A stretch of DNA of 19,092 nucleotides from Vulcanimicrobiia bacterium (lineage in GTDB: Bacteria > Eremiobacterota > Eremiobacteria > Baltobacterales > Baltobacteraceae), in assembly GCA_024281135.1 (NCBI GenBank), contig JAMXLG010000076.1, forward strand, positions 1 through 19,092, in the 5' to 3' direction. Position 1 is the stretch's first letter. Each line of letters begins with the position of its first letter. Shown piece by piece: positions 10,913 through 19,053 of this stretch. The notes beneath the pieces were generated by a model. That model was not told the origin of the DNA. It saw only the letters and a program-made list of their open reading frames with translations, and made no database searches. Position numbers and translations under genes: made by a program.

Positions 10913-12071
10913 CTCGCACCACCAGCGAGACTTTCTGAATTCCGTCCCACAAATAGCCGCCTTGGTTCCACGGAGCGATTAACGGCTGAACGGCTCCGAA
11001 GCTATCGATCGCGCGAGCCATGATCGTAAGCTTTCCCGGCGACGACGGCGTGAACGTAGATGTAAAAGCGCGCCACGTGTATTTTCCGCGGTTTTCACCG
11101 AGGTTTGCGAGATGCCACGTGCGCCCGCCATCGAACGACAGCTCTACACGCGCTGCAAATGCGCCTCCACCGGAAAATGCAAACCCTGAAACGCCGATAG
11201 GTGCGCCGGCGTGAACTGAGTCGCCGTCGAGCGGAGACGTAATGATTGATTTCACATTGATCGCCGTAATGGGATGCTCGGCGGTCGGTGGTACTGAAAC
11301 ACCCGGCGCACCGAGTTTGTTCGGATATCGATAACCGACGGCAGTCCAAAAGTTGTCAGTCAGCTTATCGGTGAGCGTCATATTCGTGATCCACTTCACC
11401 GAATGGTCTGCCGCCCAGCCGGGAACAACGAGGCGAAGCGGATGTCCGTGGTAATACGGAAGAGGAGTTCCGTTCATTTCGTACGCGAGAATCGTATCCT
11501 CATCCATGAGTTTTTCGAGCTCGATGCCTCGCGTAAACTTCGGTGTTTGAGGCAAAATCGGATTGTCCAAACCGAAGTTCGTAGAGTAACGCGCGCTCGG
11601 TTTGACACCGGCTTTTGCCAAGACATCGCGCACGCGGACACCCTTCCAGATCGCGTTTCCCGTCCCGCCCGTGCGCCATTGAGCACCCGCGGGATGAGAA
11701 ACGTTCGGGTACGCGTCCCCGAAGTAATAGCGACCGTTCCCCGAACATTCGAGAACGACCGGAATCTCGTGCACCGGAAACGCTTTTATGTCGTCGAGTG
11801 TAAGCTGCAGCGGGTGTTCTACGAGGCCACTAATGCTCAGACGCCACGAGCGCATGTCGATGCTCGGTGGCGGTCCCATATGGCTTCGAATGAAAAATAT
11901 ATCGTTCGGGGTGTAGAACGATTTTCCGAGATCGCTGAGGAGTGTCGACCAATCATACGGACGATGATTCACGACGCGCATCGTGTCGGCAACGCCCGGC
12001 GCGCGCGTCATCGCGAGGCCTGCTGCAAGGCCGCTGATGAATTTCCCCCGCCCAATCGCGTTACGCACCAC
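10905..12071 (-). CDS. Sulfite oxidase/dehydrogenase family molybdopterin enzyme (SorA/SoxC-like)
   Basis: The protein has 388 residues. The molybdopterin domain (about 45-240) has FFIRSHMGPP with Arg62 and His64, LECSGNGR with the Mo-ligand Cys109 and Arg114, WRTGGTGNAIWKGVRVRDVL, YEMNGTPLPYYHGHPLRLVVPGW and SVKW. A C-terminal Mo-co dimerisation, Ig-like domain follows (about 265-385, VELSFDGGRTW, KLTIMARAIDSFGAVQP). Known members oxidise sulfite to sulfate in the periplasm and pass electrons to cytochrome c, which fits the overlapping cytochrome gene. The start is GTG 12071 or the next codon, with AGGA just upstream. The N-terminus (GRGKFISGLAAGLA) resembles a Tat signal but has one arginine only, so the export route is unclear. 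Substrate could be another S- or N-oxide. Confidence 0.87.
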   Translation of the reverse strand: MVRNAIGRGKFISGLAAGLAMTRAPGVADTMRVVNHRPYDWSTLLSDLGKSFYTPNDIFFIRSHMGPPPSIDMRSWRLSISGLVEHPLQLTLDDIKAFPVHEIPVVLECSGNGRYYFGDAYPNVSHPAGAQWRTGGTGNAIWKGVRVRDVLAKAGVKPSARYSTNFGLDNPILPQTPKFTRGIELEKLMDEDTILAYEMNGTPLPYYHGHPLRLVVPGWAADHSVKWITNMTLTDKLTDNFWTAVGYRYPNKLGAPGVSVPPTAEHPITAINVKSIITSPLDGDSVHAGAPIGVSGFAFSGGGAFAARVELSFDGGRTWHLANLGENRGKYTWRAFTSTFTPSSPGKLTIMARAIDSFGAVQPLIAPWNQGGYLWDGIQKVSLVVRGA

Positions 12072-12118
12072 TATCCTGATAGTAGCGCCACGACCTTACA
12101 TTGTCAGCAGCCTCGGTT

Positions 12119-13072
12119 CTAACTGCGCACGGCCGAAAGCCGTTCGACGCGCACGCTTGGTATGAACCGGTACACTTCGCGCGGATCGCAGAGTGTTGTT
12201 CCTTGCGTCATGGCCGTTGCAGTGCCGGCGGCGGAGCCCCAGCGCAAGGCACTCTCGAAGCTCAATCCCTCGTTGAACGCAATCGCCATACCGGCGGTCA
12301 TAGAGTCACCGGCACCGGCTGCGCTACTGGCAAGTTTAGACGGCGGAATCACATTGAATATGCCTTCAGGACCGCCGCCGATTGCACCGAGAGCACCACG
12401 CGAAATAACCGCATAGTGCGCGCCGCGGACACGAAGCTCGCTAACCGCATCAACGATTGCGTCGTCCGTCTGCAGCCGGCGGCCCAGCACTTCTTCTGCG
12501 ACCTCGACGCTGGATCTCACGAGGAGCGGATTCGCCTCGAGGGCGGCAGCAAGCGCCGCACCGGACGCATCGATGATGCAGCGGATGCCGCGATCGTACA
12601 AGCGCACGATGAATTCGGCATACGTTTCCGTCGGAAGTCCCGGCGGAAGACTCCCTCCGAAAAGCACGATTTCGCTTGGTGCAACGATCTCCAACCGTCG
12701 CGCGATCGCGAGCACGTGCGCTCGCGTTACCGTTGGTCCCGGCAAAAGCAAACGCGTTAGCTCGTGACTGAGCTGTTCGTAGAGCATGACGTTAACGCGC
12801 GTGAACCCGTCGATCGTTTCGAAGTCGTGTGGAACGCCTTCGCGATCGAGCGCAGAGCTAAGATAGCCTCCGGAGATACCGCCGGCCAAACCGAATGCCA
12901 ATGTGCCGCGCCCAAGACGATGAATCACACGGCTTGCGTTGATGCCTTTTCCGCCCGGGTCCAGTGCGTTAAACGCACACCTGTTCGTGGCCCCGGCGTC
13001 GAGTCCGTCGAGCGTTATCGACTCATCGAGCGCGGGATTGAGCGTGACGGTATAGATGACCCCGGGAAGCAC
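12119..13072 (-). CDS. fruK: 1-phosphofructokinase-type PfkB family sugar kinase
   Basis: This is a ribokinase-fold kinase of the FruK/LacC group, which phosphorylates fructose 1-phosphate, tagatose 6-phosphate or fructose 6-phosphate with ATP. From GTG 13072 it is 317 residues. Motifs: VIYTVTLNPALDESI at the N-terminus, GGKGINASRVIHRLG (substrate binding), FGGSLPPGLP, and AAGAGDSMTAGMA with the catalytic Asp near the C-terminal third. TTG codons at 13093 and 13102 are alternative starts; none has a convincing ribosome site. I chose 13072 because relatives begin almost directly at the IYTVTLNPA strand. It lies 72 bp after ileS and 47 bp before the molybdoenzyme gene, in the same direction. 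No fructose PTS gene is visible, so the substrate is uncertain. Confidence 0.85.
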   Translation of the reverse strand: MLPGVIYTVTLNPALDESITLDGLDAGATNRCAFNALDPGGKGINASRVIHRLGRGTLAFGLAGGISGGYLSSALDREGVPHDFETIDGFTRVNVMLYEQLSHELTRLLLPGPTVTRAHVLAIARRLEIVAPSEIVLFGGSLPPGLPTETYAEFIVRLYDRGIRCIIDASGAALAAALEANPLLVRSSVEVAEEVLGRRLQTDDAIVDAVSELRVRGAHYAVISRGALGAIGGGPEGIFNVIPPSKLASSAAGAGDSMTAGMAIAFNEGLSFESALRWGSAAGTATAMTQGTTLCDPREVYRFIPSVRVERLSAVRS

Positions 13073-13144
13073 GAAAGCAGCATACGTATCCAACCGCTGC
13101 AATCGCGTGAATGAGCTGGGAAGAAGTCGCGCGGTCCCTCGGCG

Positions 13145-15937
13145 TTAGAGCGAGCGCACGACCTTCGCGCAGTCTGCGCAGATCGAAGGATGGCCCGGAT
13201 CAACGCCCAGCTCCCGGAATTTCCAGCAGCGGCGGCACTTCTCGCCGTGCGCCGCCGCCAGGCGAACGTCGACGCGGGCGTCGTCGCCCGCGCTTTCGAT
13301 GCCGTCGATCTCAGAAACCACGAGCGCTTCGCGCAAAGTGTCCCCGAGCTGCTGCAGCGGTGCGACGAACCGATGCGGTACGACGAGCACGGCAGAGGTC
13401 TCGTAGTCGCGAATCGTGCCGTCGGGCGTCTCGACGCCTGCGGCAACGCGTGCGCGCAACTGGCGCAGCAATTCCCACATCTCGACGTCATGCTGAAGCG
13501 ATTTCACGTTGACATCGTGCGCGGATAGCACGGAATCGAAGACGCTCGCTTCATCACCGCGCAGATCGGCGGCGATCTCTTGCCACGCTTCTTCGGCTGT
13601 AAACGAAAGCACCGGCGCAACGGCCGTGAGGAATTGCTTGAGCGCATGGAGCAGCGCCGACTGAGCACTTCGCCGGCGCGGATCGTTTTCCGCAAGCGTG
13701 TAGAGCGGATCTTTCATTGCATCGAAATATAAGCTCGACATCGCGCTTTCGAATTCGATGATGCGCAGATACGCATCATGAATGCCGAACGCATCGTAGA
13801 CGCGCTTCACGTCCGCGACGAAGACGTCGACGATCGTGCAGGCGAGTGCGTCGAGCGGCTGCATCCGTTCGCGAGGTACGACGTCGCCTGCATGTAAGTC
13901 GGACAGGTTCATCAGCATGAAACGGATGCGGTTGCGAATGTTGCGATACACGCGTCCGACCTGCTCGATAACATTTGGGCCGAAGCGAACGTCGTCCACG
14001 AATTCGACGGACGCCGCCCACAGTCTGAGCACGTCGGCGCCCCATTTGTCCATCGCGTCGCTCGCGTCGATACCGGTGCCCTTAGATTTGGACATCGGAC
14101 GGCCTTGTTCGTCGTTGACCCATCCGTTCTTGACGACGTGCTTGTACGGCGCTTCGCCTTTCACGCCGACCGCCGTCACGATCGAACTACGGAACCATCC
14201 GCGGTACTGATCGCCGCCTTCGAGCACGAGATCGCTCGGCCACGGAATACCGTCGCGGAGCACTGCGAGATGCGTTACACCCGATTCAAACCAGATGTCG
14301 ACGATGTTTTTCTCTTTTTCGAAGGTGCTGCCGTTGCAATTCGGGCACGTGAATCCCGGCGGCAAATAGAGGTCGACTGGATCGCTCCACCACACGCTTG
14401 CACCAGCTTCACCGAAACGATTTGCTGCGATGCGCGCAACGCGCGGATCGAGAATCGATTCCATGCACGCGACGCACACGACGGCGGGAATCGGTGTCCC
14501 CCATGTCCGCTGACGCGAGATGCACCATTCGGGGTGATTTTCGAGCATCTGCACCAACCGCGTCTTGCCCCAATCAGGCGTATAATCGACACTTTCCGCA
14601 GCTTCGATGGTGCGCGCGCGCAAACGATTTTGGTCCATCGCGATGAACCACTGCGCCGTCGCCCGGAAGATGACCGGGTTGTGACAACGCCAGCAGTGCG
14701 GATACGAATGCTCGTACTCTTCGGCGCGCCAAAGATGACCGCTCGCCTCCAGGTCTGCGACGATCTGTTTGTTGGCTTTAAAAATGAACTGACCGGCGTA
14801 AGGGCCCGCTTCGCTTGTGAAATGTCCGCGCGCATCGACCGGATTGAGAATCGGCAAGCCATATTTGATGCCGGTATCGAAGTCGTCGGCGCCGTGGCCC
14901 GGTGCCGTGTGCACCGCGCCGGTTCCGGTTTCCATTTCGACGTAATCAGCAAGAACGATGATCGAATCGCGATCCATGAACGGATGCCGCACGGCGAGAT
15001 CGTTGAGTTCGGCTCCGGTTGTCGTTGAGATCAGTTGCGCGCGCGAATACGCCTCGCCGAGCGCAGACTCAGCAAGGGCAGTCGCAAGTACGAGCAGCTC
15101 ACCGTCGACGCGATAAAGACCGTACGGCGCATCGGCGCGCAACGCGATTGCAACGTTCGCGGGGAGCGTCCACGGCGTGGTCGTCCAGATAAGAACGCTG
15201 AGGCGATCTTTCGACTCGATTTCACGCTCCGCATGAAATCGGCTCAGGAGTTCGCGACGCTCTTTGTCGTCCGCGGTAAACCGGACGTAGATGGACGGCG
15301 AAACTTTGTTTTCGTATTCGATCTCCGCTTCTGCAAGCGCGGTTTCGTCGTGCACGCACCACAGAGTCGAACGCAGACCTTTGTAGATCTGATTGCTTTC
15401 CGCAAGATCCGCTAACGCGTCGACGATCGTCGCCTCAAAGCTCGGATCGATCGTGCGATAGGGACGATCCCACTCACCGAAGTTGCCCATGCGCACGCGC
15501 GTTGTGCGTTGACGGTCGAGCCAAAAGAGCGCGCGCTCCTTGCACTTCTCACGCAACTCGAGCGGGTCGATTTCGTGAAAATCCTTGATGCCGAGGTATT
15601 TGAGCGTTTCGAGTTCGATCGGCAGGCCGTGCATGTCCCAGCCCGGGACGAATTCGGCCCACTTTCCTTCGAGCAATGCGATCTTCACGAACATGTCCTT
15701 GAGCACCATGTTCAAGAAGTGACCCATGTGCAGCTCGCCGTTTGCATACGGCGGCCCGTCGTGCAGAATCCACGGCCCGTTTTTGCGATTGCTCTCCAGT
15801 CGCTGCTGGTACGTACCCTGCGACTGCCACCAATCGATGCGCGCCGGTTCGCGTTTCGGCAGCTCCGCGCGCATCGGGAAGGCAGTATTTCCTAATAAAA
15901 GAGTATCGCGATAATCGCGGACGTCGGTGTCGCTCAT
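13145..15937 (-). CDS. ileS: Isoleucine--tRNA ligase
   Basis: IleRS is a class I aminoacyl-tRNA synthetase that charges tRNA-Ile and edits valine. The protein is complete, 930 residues: the HIGH motif as HMGH at 70-73 (GPPYANGELHMGH), the CP1 editing domain roughly 190-400 (WTTTPWTLPAN, GTGAVHTAPGHGADDF), the KMSKS loop as PMSKSKG at 614-620, an anticodon-binding helical domain, and a C-terminal zinc finger with Cys901, Cys904, Cys920 and Cys923. The domain plan and finger match the ordinary bacterial form. The ATG overlaps the csaB stop as ATGA, so translation is coupled to csaB. In Bacillus-type genomes ileS sits between divIVA and lspA; here it is about 12 kb away on the minus strand. No T-box leader is visible in front of it. 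Confidence 0.97.
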   Translation of the reverse strand: MSDTDVRDYRDTLLLGNTAFPMRAELPKREPARIDWWQSQGTYQQRLESNRKNGPWILHDGPPYANGELHMGHFLNMVLKDMFVKIALLEGKWAEFVPGWDMHGLPIELETLKYLGIKDFHEIDPLELREKCKERALFWLDRQRTTRVRMGNFGEWDRPYRTIDPSFEATIVDALADLAESNQIYKGLRSTLWCVHDETALAEAEIEYENKVSPSIYVRFTADDKERRELLSRFHAEREIESKDRLSVLIWTTTPWTLPANVAIALRADAPYGLYRVDGELLVLATALAESALGEAYSRAQLISTTTGAELNDLAVRHPFMDRDSIIVLADYVEMETGTGAVHTAPGHGADDFDTGIKYGLPILNPVDARGHFTSEAGPYAGQFIFKANKQIVADLEASGHLWRAEEYEHSYPHCWRCHNPVIFRATAQWFIAMDQNRLRARTIEAAESVDYTPDWGKTRLVQMLENHPEWCISRQRTWGTPIPAVVCVACMESILDPRVARIAANRFGEAGASVWWSDPVDLYLPPGFTCPNCNGSTFEKEKNIVDIWFESGVTHLAVLRDGIPWPSDLVLEGGDQYRGWFRSSIVTAVGVKGEAPYKHVVKNGWVNDEQGRPMSKSKGTGIDASDAMDKWGADVLRLWAASVEFVDDVRFGPNVIEQVGRVYRNIRNRIRFMLMNLSDLHAGDVVPRERMQPLDALACTIVDVFVADVKRVYDAFGIHDAYLRIIEFESAMSSLYFDAMKDPLYTLAENDPRRRSAQSALLHALKQFLTAVAPVLSFTAEEAWQEIAADLRGDEASVFDSVLSAHDVNVKSLQHDVEMWELLRQLRARVAAGVETPDGTIRDYETSAVLVVPHRFVAPLQQLGDTLREALVVSEIDGIESAGDDARVDVRLAAAHGEKCRRCWKFRELGVDPGHPSICADCAKVVRSL

Positions 15938-17016
15938 GGCTCGCGCATCAGTTCGTCGAGGACGTCGAAATTTCGTGCCGCGGACGCGCGGATCTCGGCG
16001 GCCTTTGTTCCCAAGAGTGCCGAGAGTTCGTCACGCTGCGACAACAGTCTGTCCACCAGCCCGTCAGCGGTCGCCGTATCGGGCGCGCCCTTGCCCGGGA
16101 CCCACAGCGGCGGAAGCGGATATCCGAGATCGTCCAAGAGCGAACTCACCTTCGGATCGTATGGGATAGCGAGAAACGGTACCGCGAATCGCGCAGCGAG
16201 AATCAGCGCGTGCAAACGCATGCCGACGACGACGCGCGCGCCGCGAAGAATCGCCGCAGCACGCTCGAGCGTGCATTCCGGCAGTAACATCGGCGCGCTT
16301 TTACATGCGCGAATGATCGTCGTCGAGACTTCGGCATCCGACGCACCGCCGAGCGGAAGAAACGCGACACGAACGCCGTGCTTCTGCGCGAAGCGGTCGG
16401 CGACACGCGCAAGCATCGCCACGCCTTCCTTAAGCGCCGGCACTTTACGAACGCTAAAGACGGCGTAGGGCGCGCGGCCAAGTCCCTCACTTGCGAGATC
16501 GAAGTCTTCGACGGAAAGATCGTAGAGAAAAACCGGATCCGCCGTTTGTTCCACGGGTGTTCCCGGCAGCAGTTGGTGCAGCAACGTCTTCGACCGTCCG
16601 TCTCGAACGGTCGCGCAATCGACGCCTTTGCACAGCGAGCGTACGACGAATCTTCCAAGCGAATCCAGGGGGCCGATGGATTGTGCGAAGATCATCGTCT
16701 TTCGCTTCTGACGGACAGCTTCTCGCAGAATACCCGCATAATACACGACACTGCGCAAGCTCGTCGAACTCTGCAAGAGCCCGCCGCCGCCTGAGAGCAC
16801 GACGTCCGCGCGGCGAATCGCTTCGCGCACGTCGCCCATGTTCCAACGCGGTGTCGCCGTAACGCCGAGCTGCTCGCGCGTTTGATCGGGGGCGGCAGAG
16901 AGCACTTCGAGGTCCCATCCCGGAAACCGGAGGCGCAACTGCTGGACGATTACCTCGAGCAGCGCCTCGTCGCCCAGGTTACCGAACCCGTAGTAGCCCG
17001 ATAGCAGTACACGCAC
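15934..17016 (-). CDS. csaB: CsaB-type polysaccharide pyruvyl transferase
   Basis: CsaB adds a pyruvyl ketal from phosphoenolpyruvate to a secondary wall polymer, making the ligand that SLH domains bind. The protein has 360 residues in a two-lobed, glycosyltransferase-like fold: LLSGYYGFGNLGDEALL at 4-20, DVVLSGGGGLLQ, KTMIFAQSIGPL, VRDGRSKTLL, YAVFSVR, and GMRLHALILAARFAVPFLAIPYDPKV near the C-terminal third, all as in CsaB. The start is GTG 17016; it lies 38 bp inside the DUF5693 gene, so the two are probably coupled. The end overlaps ileS by 4 bp. No SLH-domain protein is in the window. A related colanic-acid-type pyruvyl transferase is less likely given the DUF5693 neighbour. Confidence 0.9.
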   Translation of the reverse strand: MRVLLSGYYGFGNLGDEALLEVIVQQLRLRFPGWDLEVLSAAPDQTREQLGVTATPRWNMGDVREAIRRADVVLSGGGGLLQSSTSLRSVVYYAGILREAVRQKRKTMIFAQSIGPLDSLGRFVVRSLCKGVDCATVRDGRSKTLLHQLLPGTPVEQTADPVFLYDLSVEDFDLASEGLGRAPYAVFSVRKVPALKEGVAMLARVADRFAQKHGVRVAFLPLGGASDAEVSTTIIRACKSAPMLLPECTLERAAAILRGARVVVGMRLHALILAARFAVPFLAIPYDPKVSSLLDDLGYPLPPLWVPGKGAPDTATADGLVDRLLSQRDELSALLGTKAAEIRASAARNFDVLDELMREP

Positions 17017-19006
17017 GACGGTAAATCCAAATCGCGAGAATGCCGACGATCGCTCCGATGACTACGCCGTTGCCGACTCGCTGAATCGAGATCAACACGG
17101 GCGTGTGCAGATGCGAAAAGGTGTCGATGACGTCCCCGATTCCGACGCCGATCCCGAGCGCGAGCAGCCAGCCGACGGCGCGGCGATGCTGCGCGAAGAG
17201 GGCGGGCGTGAGCATCAGGAGCGGAGCACCGATCAAAAATTCCTTGGTACGCGGACGCACGCTCAACACATTCGAGAGTACGTGACGCAGGGCGAGTTCG
17301 AAGCTCGACGGTTGCACGTCACTCGTGTTTCCGCTGCGCATCACGAGCAAGGCACCGGCAGCGATAACGATGATGCCGACCAGCAGCTGATACAACGTAA
17401 TCGGAGCGCCGAAGACTTGCCGGGGAGTCGTTTCCGTATTATAGCGCTTCGAGAAGAGGTACATGCAAAGCGCAATGAGCGGCGTGAGCACGTAGAGCGC
17501 GCGAACGCCTCGAAAGCGCTCGATTTCCGTCATCGCAAGCGGCGAGCTCATGATACCGACAACGACGAGCGCACCGAGCAGCGCGACCACGGTTGCAAGA
17601 ATCGTCCAGCCCAAACTGCGAATGATTTGATCGCCGAAACGCTCGGCCGGCTTTTCCGAAAACGCAGGCGCAATTACAGCGAATGCCGCTGCCGCGAAAA
17701 GCAGTGCTCCGACGAGCGCAATCACCGATCGCGCAACCATCTCGTGATGCGAAACGGCGCCTGCGAGATAGAGCAGTATCGTCAGAATGTACGCCGCAAT
17801 CGCCCACGATAGCCGGTACCAATTGAACCATCCAAGCATCAGCACGAAGATCGACGGCACGGCAAGCGTCGCAATAAAGACCAGAATCGCGTTGTCGCCA
17901 CGATAGCTCGGAATCGGCGTAGCGCGCCCGAGACGCATGCCGTGGGAACGCAGCTCGTCAGCGAGATCCTTGACCATCTTCACGTTTGTCGCTTCGATCG
18001 ACAAGCCGCCTTCGCGATGCGTCCAGGGGCGCAAGTATACGACGCGGATGTTGCGTTCACGGACACCGAGCACGAAGCGTCCGATCAACTCATCGAGTTT
18101 GATCTTGTCGTAATCGCTTCTCACGACCGCCTGCACGCGCACGGTCTGCCCGGGAATTAGCCTCGCGAGCGTATCGTTGCCCTTCTGAATCTGTGAGGCG
18201 TCGTACGTTTCGATCGAACCAAAATTGAATGGATGCGGCGATCCGGTGAAGTGCTCGCGGAACGCATCGGCCGCATCTTGGAGATGGTCGGGGTACCCGA
18301 AGACCTGGTTGCTCAGGCCGAAAAAGACGATGTTCGAGATCCGAGCACCCGATGCAACGGCGTCATTGAACTCAGCCTGCATTTGCGTCTTCGTAAATCG
18401 CTCATCGTTTTGAAAACGCGCGACCACGAGCAAGTGGAGCCGCTTCGCAAGTGCAAGCTGATCGTCGGGAATGCCGAGGGCGGTGTTATTGAAGTAGTCG
18501 ATCTGCGTGCGAACTTCAATAATCCACGGCTTGGTTGCGCGTAACACGCGACTCGTCTTTGGTTCAAAATGGAGCGGCAACTGCCGGCGGTAGCGATCGT
18601 AGGTCGGGCGATCGTAAACGATGATGTAGACCGCATCGTGTGCGAGCTTGTTCGAGCGCGCAAGCCCCTGCAGCACAGGATCGGACAGCGGTGAGAGCCG
18701 TGACTGATTCAGCAGCGCTGCGCCGGTCGTCGCATAGGCGAGTCCGTTGCCGCCGATGCTTCCACCGAGCTCTTCGCTGAGCGCAATTGACGTCAGGCCG
18801 GCGCGGCGCAGGGCAATCAAGAACGCTGCGGGATTGTAGTTGTAGGAACGCGCGGTCGAAATGAAGTCGCCGAAATCCATCGCGAGCTCGACCCGGTTGG
18901 CGTGACTCTCGGTTCGGATTCGAAAGGCCGCCACCGCGAGCGACGCAACAAGCGCAAGAATAAGAATGAACGCAGCATAGCGCGTCCGGCTATCAAGACG
19001 GATCAA
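16979..19006 (-). CDS. DUF5693 family polytopic membrane protein
   Basis: This family has no proven function. The protein is 675 residues from TTG 19006, chosen because GGAG lies 5 nt upstream; the GTG at 19012 overlaps that site. An N-terminal membrane anchor (about 10-30) leads to a soluble, probably extracytoplasmic domain of about 340 residues (FISTARSYNYNPAAFLIALRRAGLTSIALSEE, LLVVARFQND, NIVFFGLSNQVFGYPDHL, IRVVYLRPW), then about nine membrane helices (about 374-663). The late motifs RPRTKEFLIGAP (586-597) and DTFSHLHTPVLISIQR are the most family-like. It overlaps csaB by 38 bp, a pairing known from SLH-bearing Firmicutes and Synergistetes, so a role in building or exporting the CsaB-modified wall polymer is a reasonable inference. 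Confidence 0.85.
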   Translation of the reverse strand: MIRLDSRTRYAAFILILALVASLAVAAFRIRTESHANRVELAMDFGDFISTARSYNYNPAAFLIALRRAGLTSIALSEELGGSIGGNGLAYATTGAALLNQSRLSPLSDPVLQGLARSNKLAHDAVYIIVYDRPTYDRYRRQLPLHFEPKTSRVLRATKPWIIEVRTQIDYFNNTALGIPDDQLALAKRLHLLVVARFQNDERFTKTQMQAEFNDAVASGARISNIVFFGLSNQVFGYPDHLQDAADAFREHFTGSPHPFNFGSIETYDASQIQKGNDTLARLIPGQTVRVQAVVRSDYDKIKLDELIGRFVLGVRERNIRVVYLRPWTHREGGLSIEATNVKMVKDLADELRSHGMRLGRATPIPSYRGDNAILVFIATLAVPSIFVLMLGWFNWYRLSWAIAAYILTILLYLAGAVSHHEMVARSVIALVGALLFAAAAFAVIAPAFSEKPAERFGDQIIRSLGWTILATVVALLGALVVVGIMSSPLAMTEIERFRGVRALYVLTPLIALCMYLFSKRYNTETTPRQVFGAPITLYQLLVGIIVIAAGALLVMRSGNTSDVQPSSFELALRHVLSNVLSVRPRTKEFLIGAPLLMLTPALFAQHRRAVGWLLALGIGVGIGDVIDTFSHLHTPVLISIQRVGNGVVIGAIVGILAIWIYRRACTAIGLLRVR

Positions 19007-19011
19007 GTACA

Positions 19012-19015
19012 CTCC
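19012..19015 (-). promoter_or_regulatory. Ribosome binding site that decides the DUF5693 start
   Basis: Read on the minus strand, GGAG is followed by TGTAC and then TTG (19006-19004), a spacing of 5 nt. Its last G is also the first base of the alternative GTG codon, which therefore cannot use it. The site begins 2 nt after the T-tract of the terminator hairpin upstream. Confidence 0.6.
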
Positions 19016-19017
19016 AG

Positions 19018-19051
19018 AAAAACATACAGGCTCGCGTAGCGAGCCTGTATG
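19018..19051 (-). terminator. Rho-independent terminator hairpin directly before the DUF5693 gene
   Basis: A perfect 13-bp stem (19023-19035 with 19039-19051) closes a three-base loop, and on the minus strand it is followed by five Ts (19022-19018). The other strand has no T-tract, so it acts on leftward transcription. It either ends an upstream gene outside the window or is an attenuator for the DUF5693-csaB-ileS operon. Confidence 0.8.
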
Positions 19052-19053
19052 CC

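Noticed and set aside
14105..15028. A 307-codon open frame on the plus strand
   Set aside because: It lies wholly opposite ileS, has no recognisable domain and a composition (many Arg, His, Asp) typical of the antisense of a GC-rich gene.
17105..17812. A 235-codon open frame on the plus strand
   Set aside because: It is opposite the DUF5693 gene and highly charged with no motif, so I take it as an antisense shadow.
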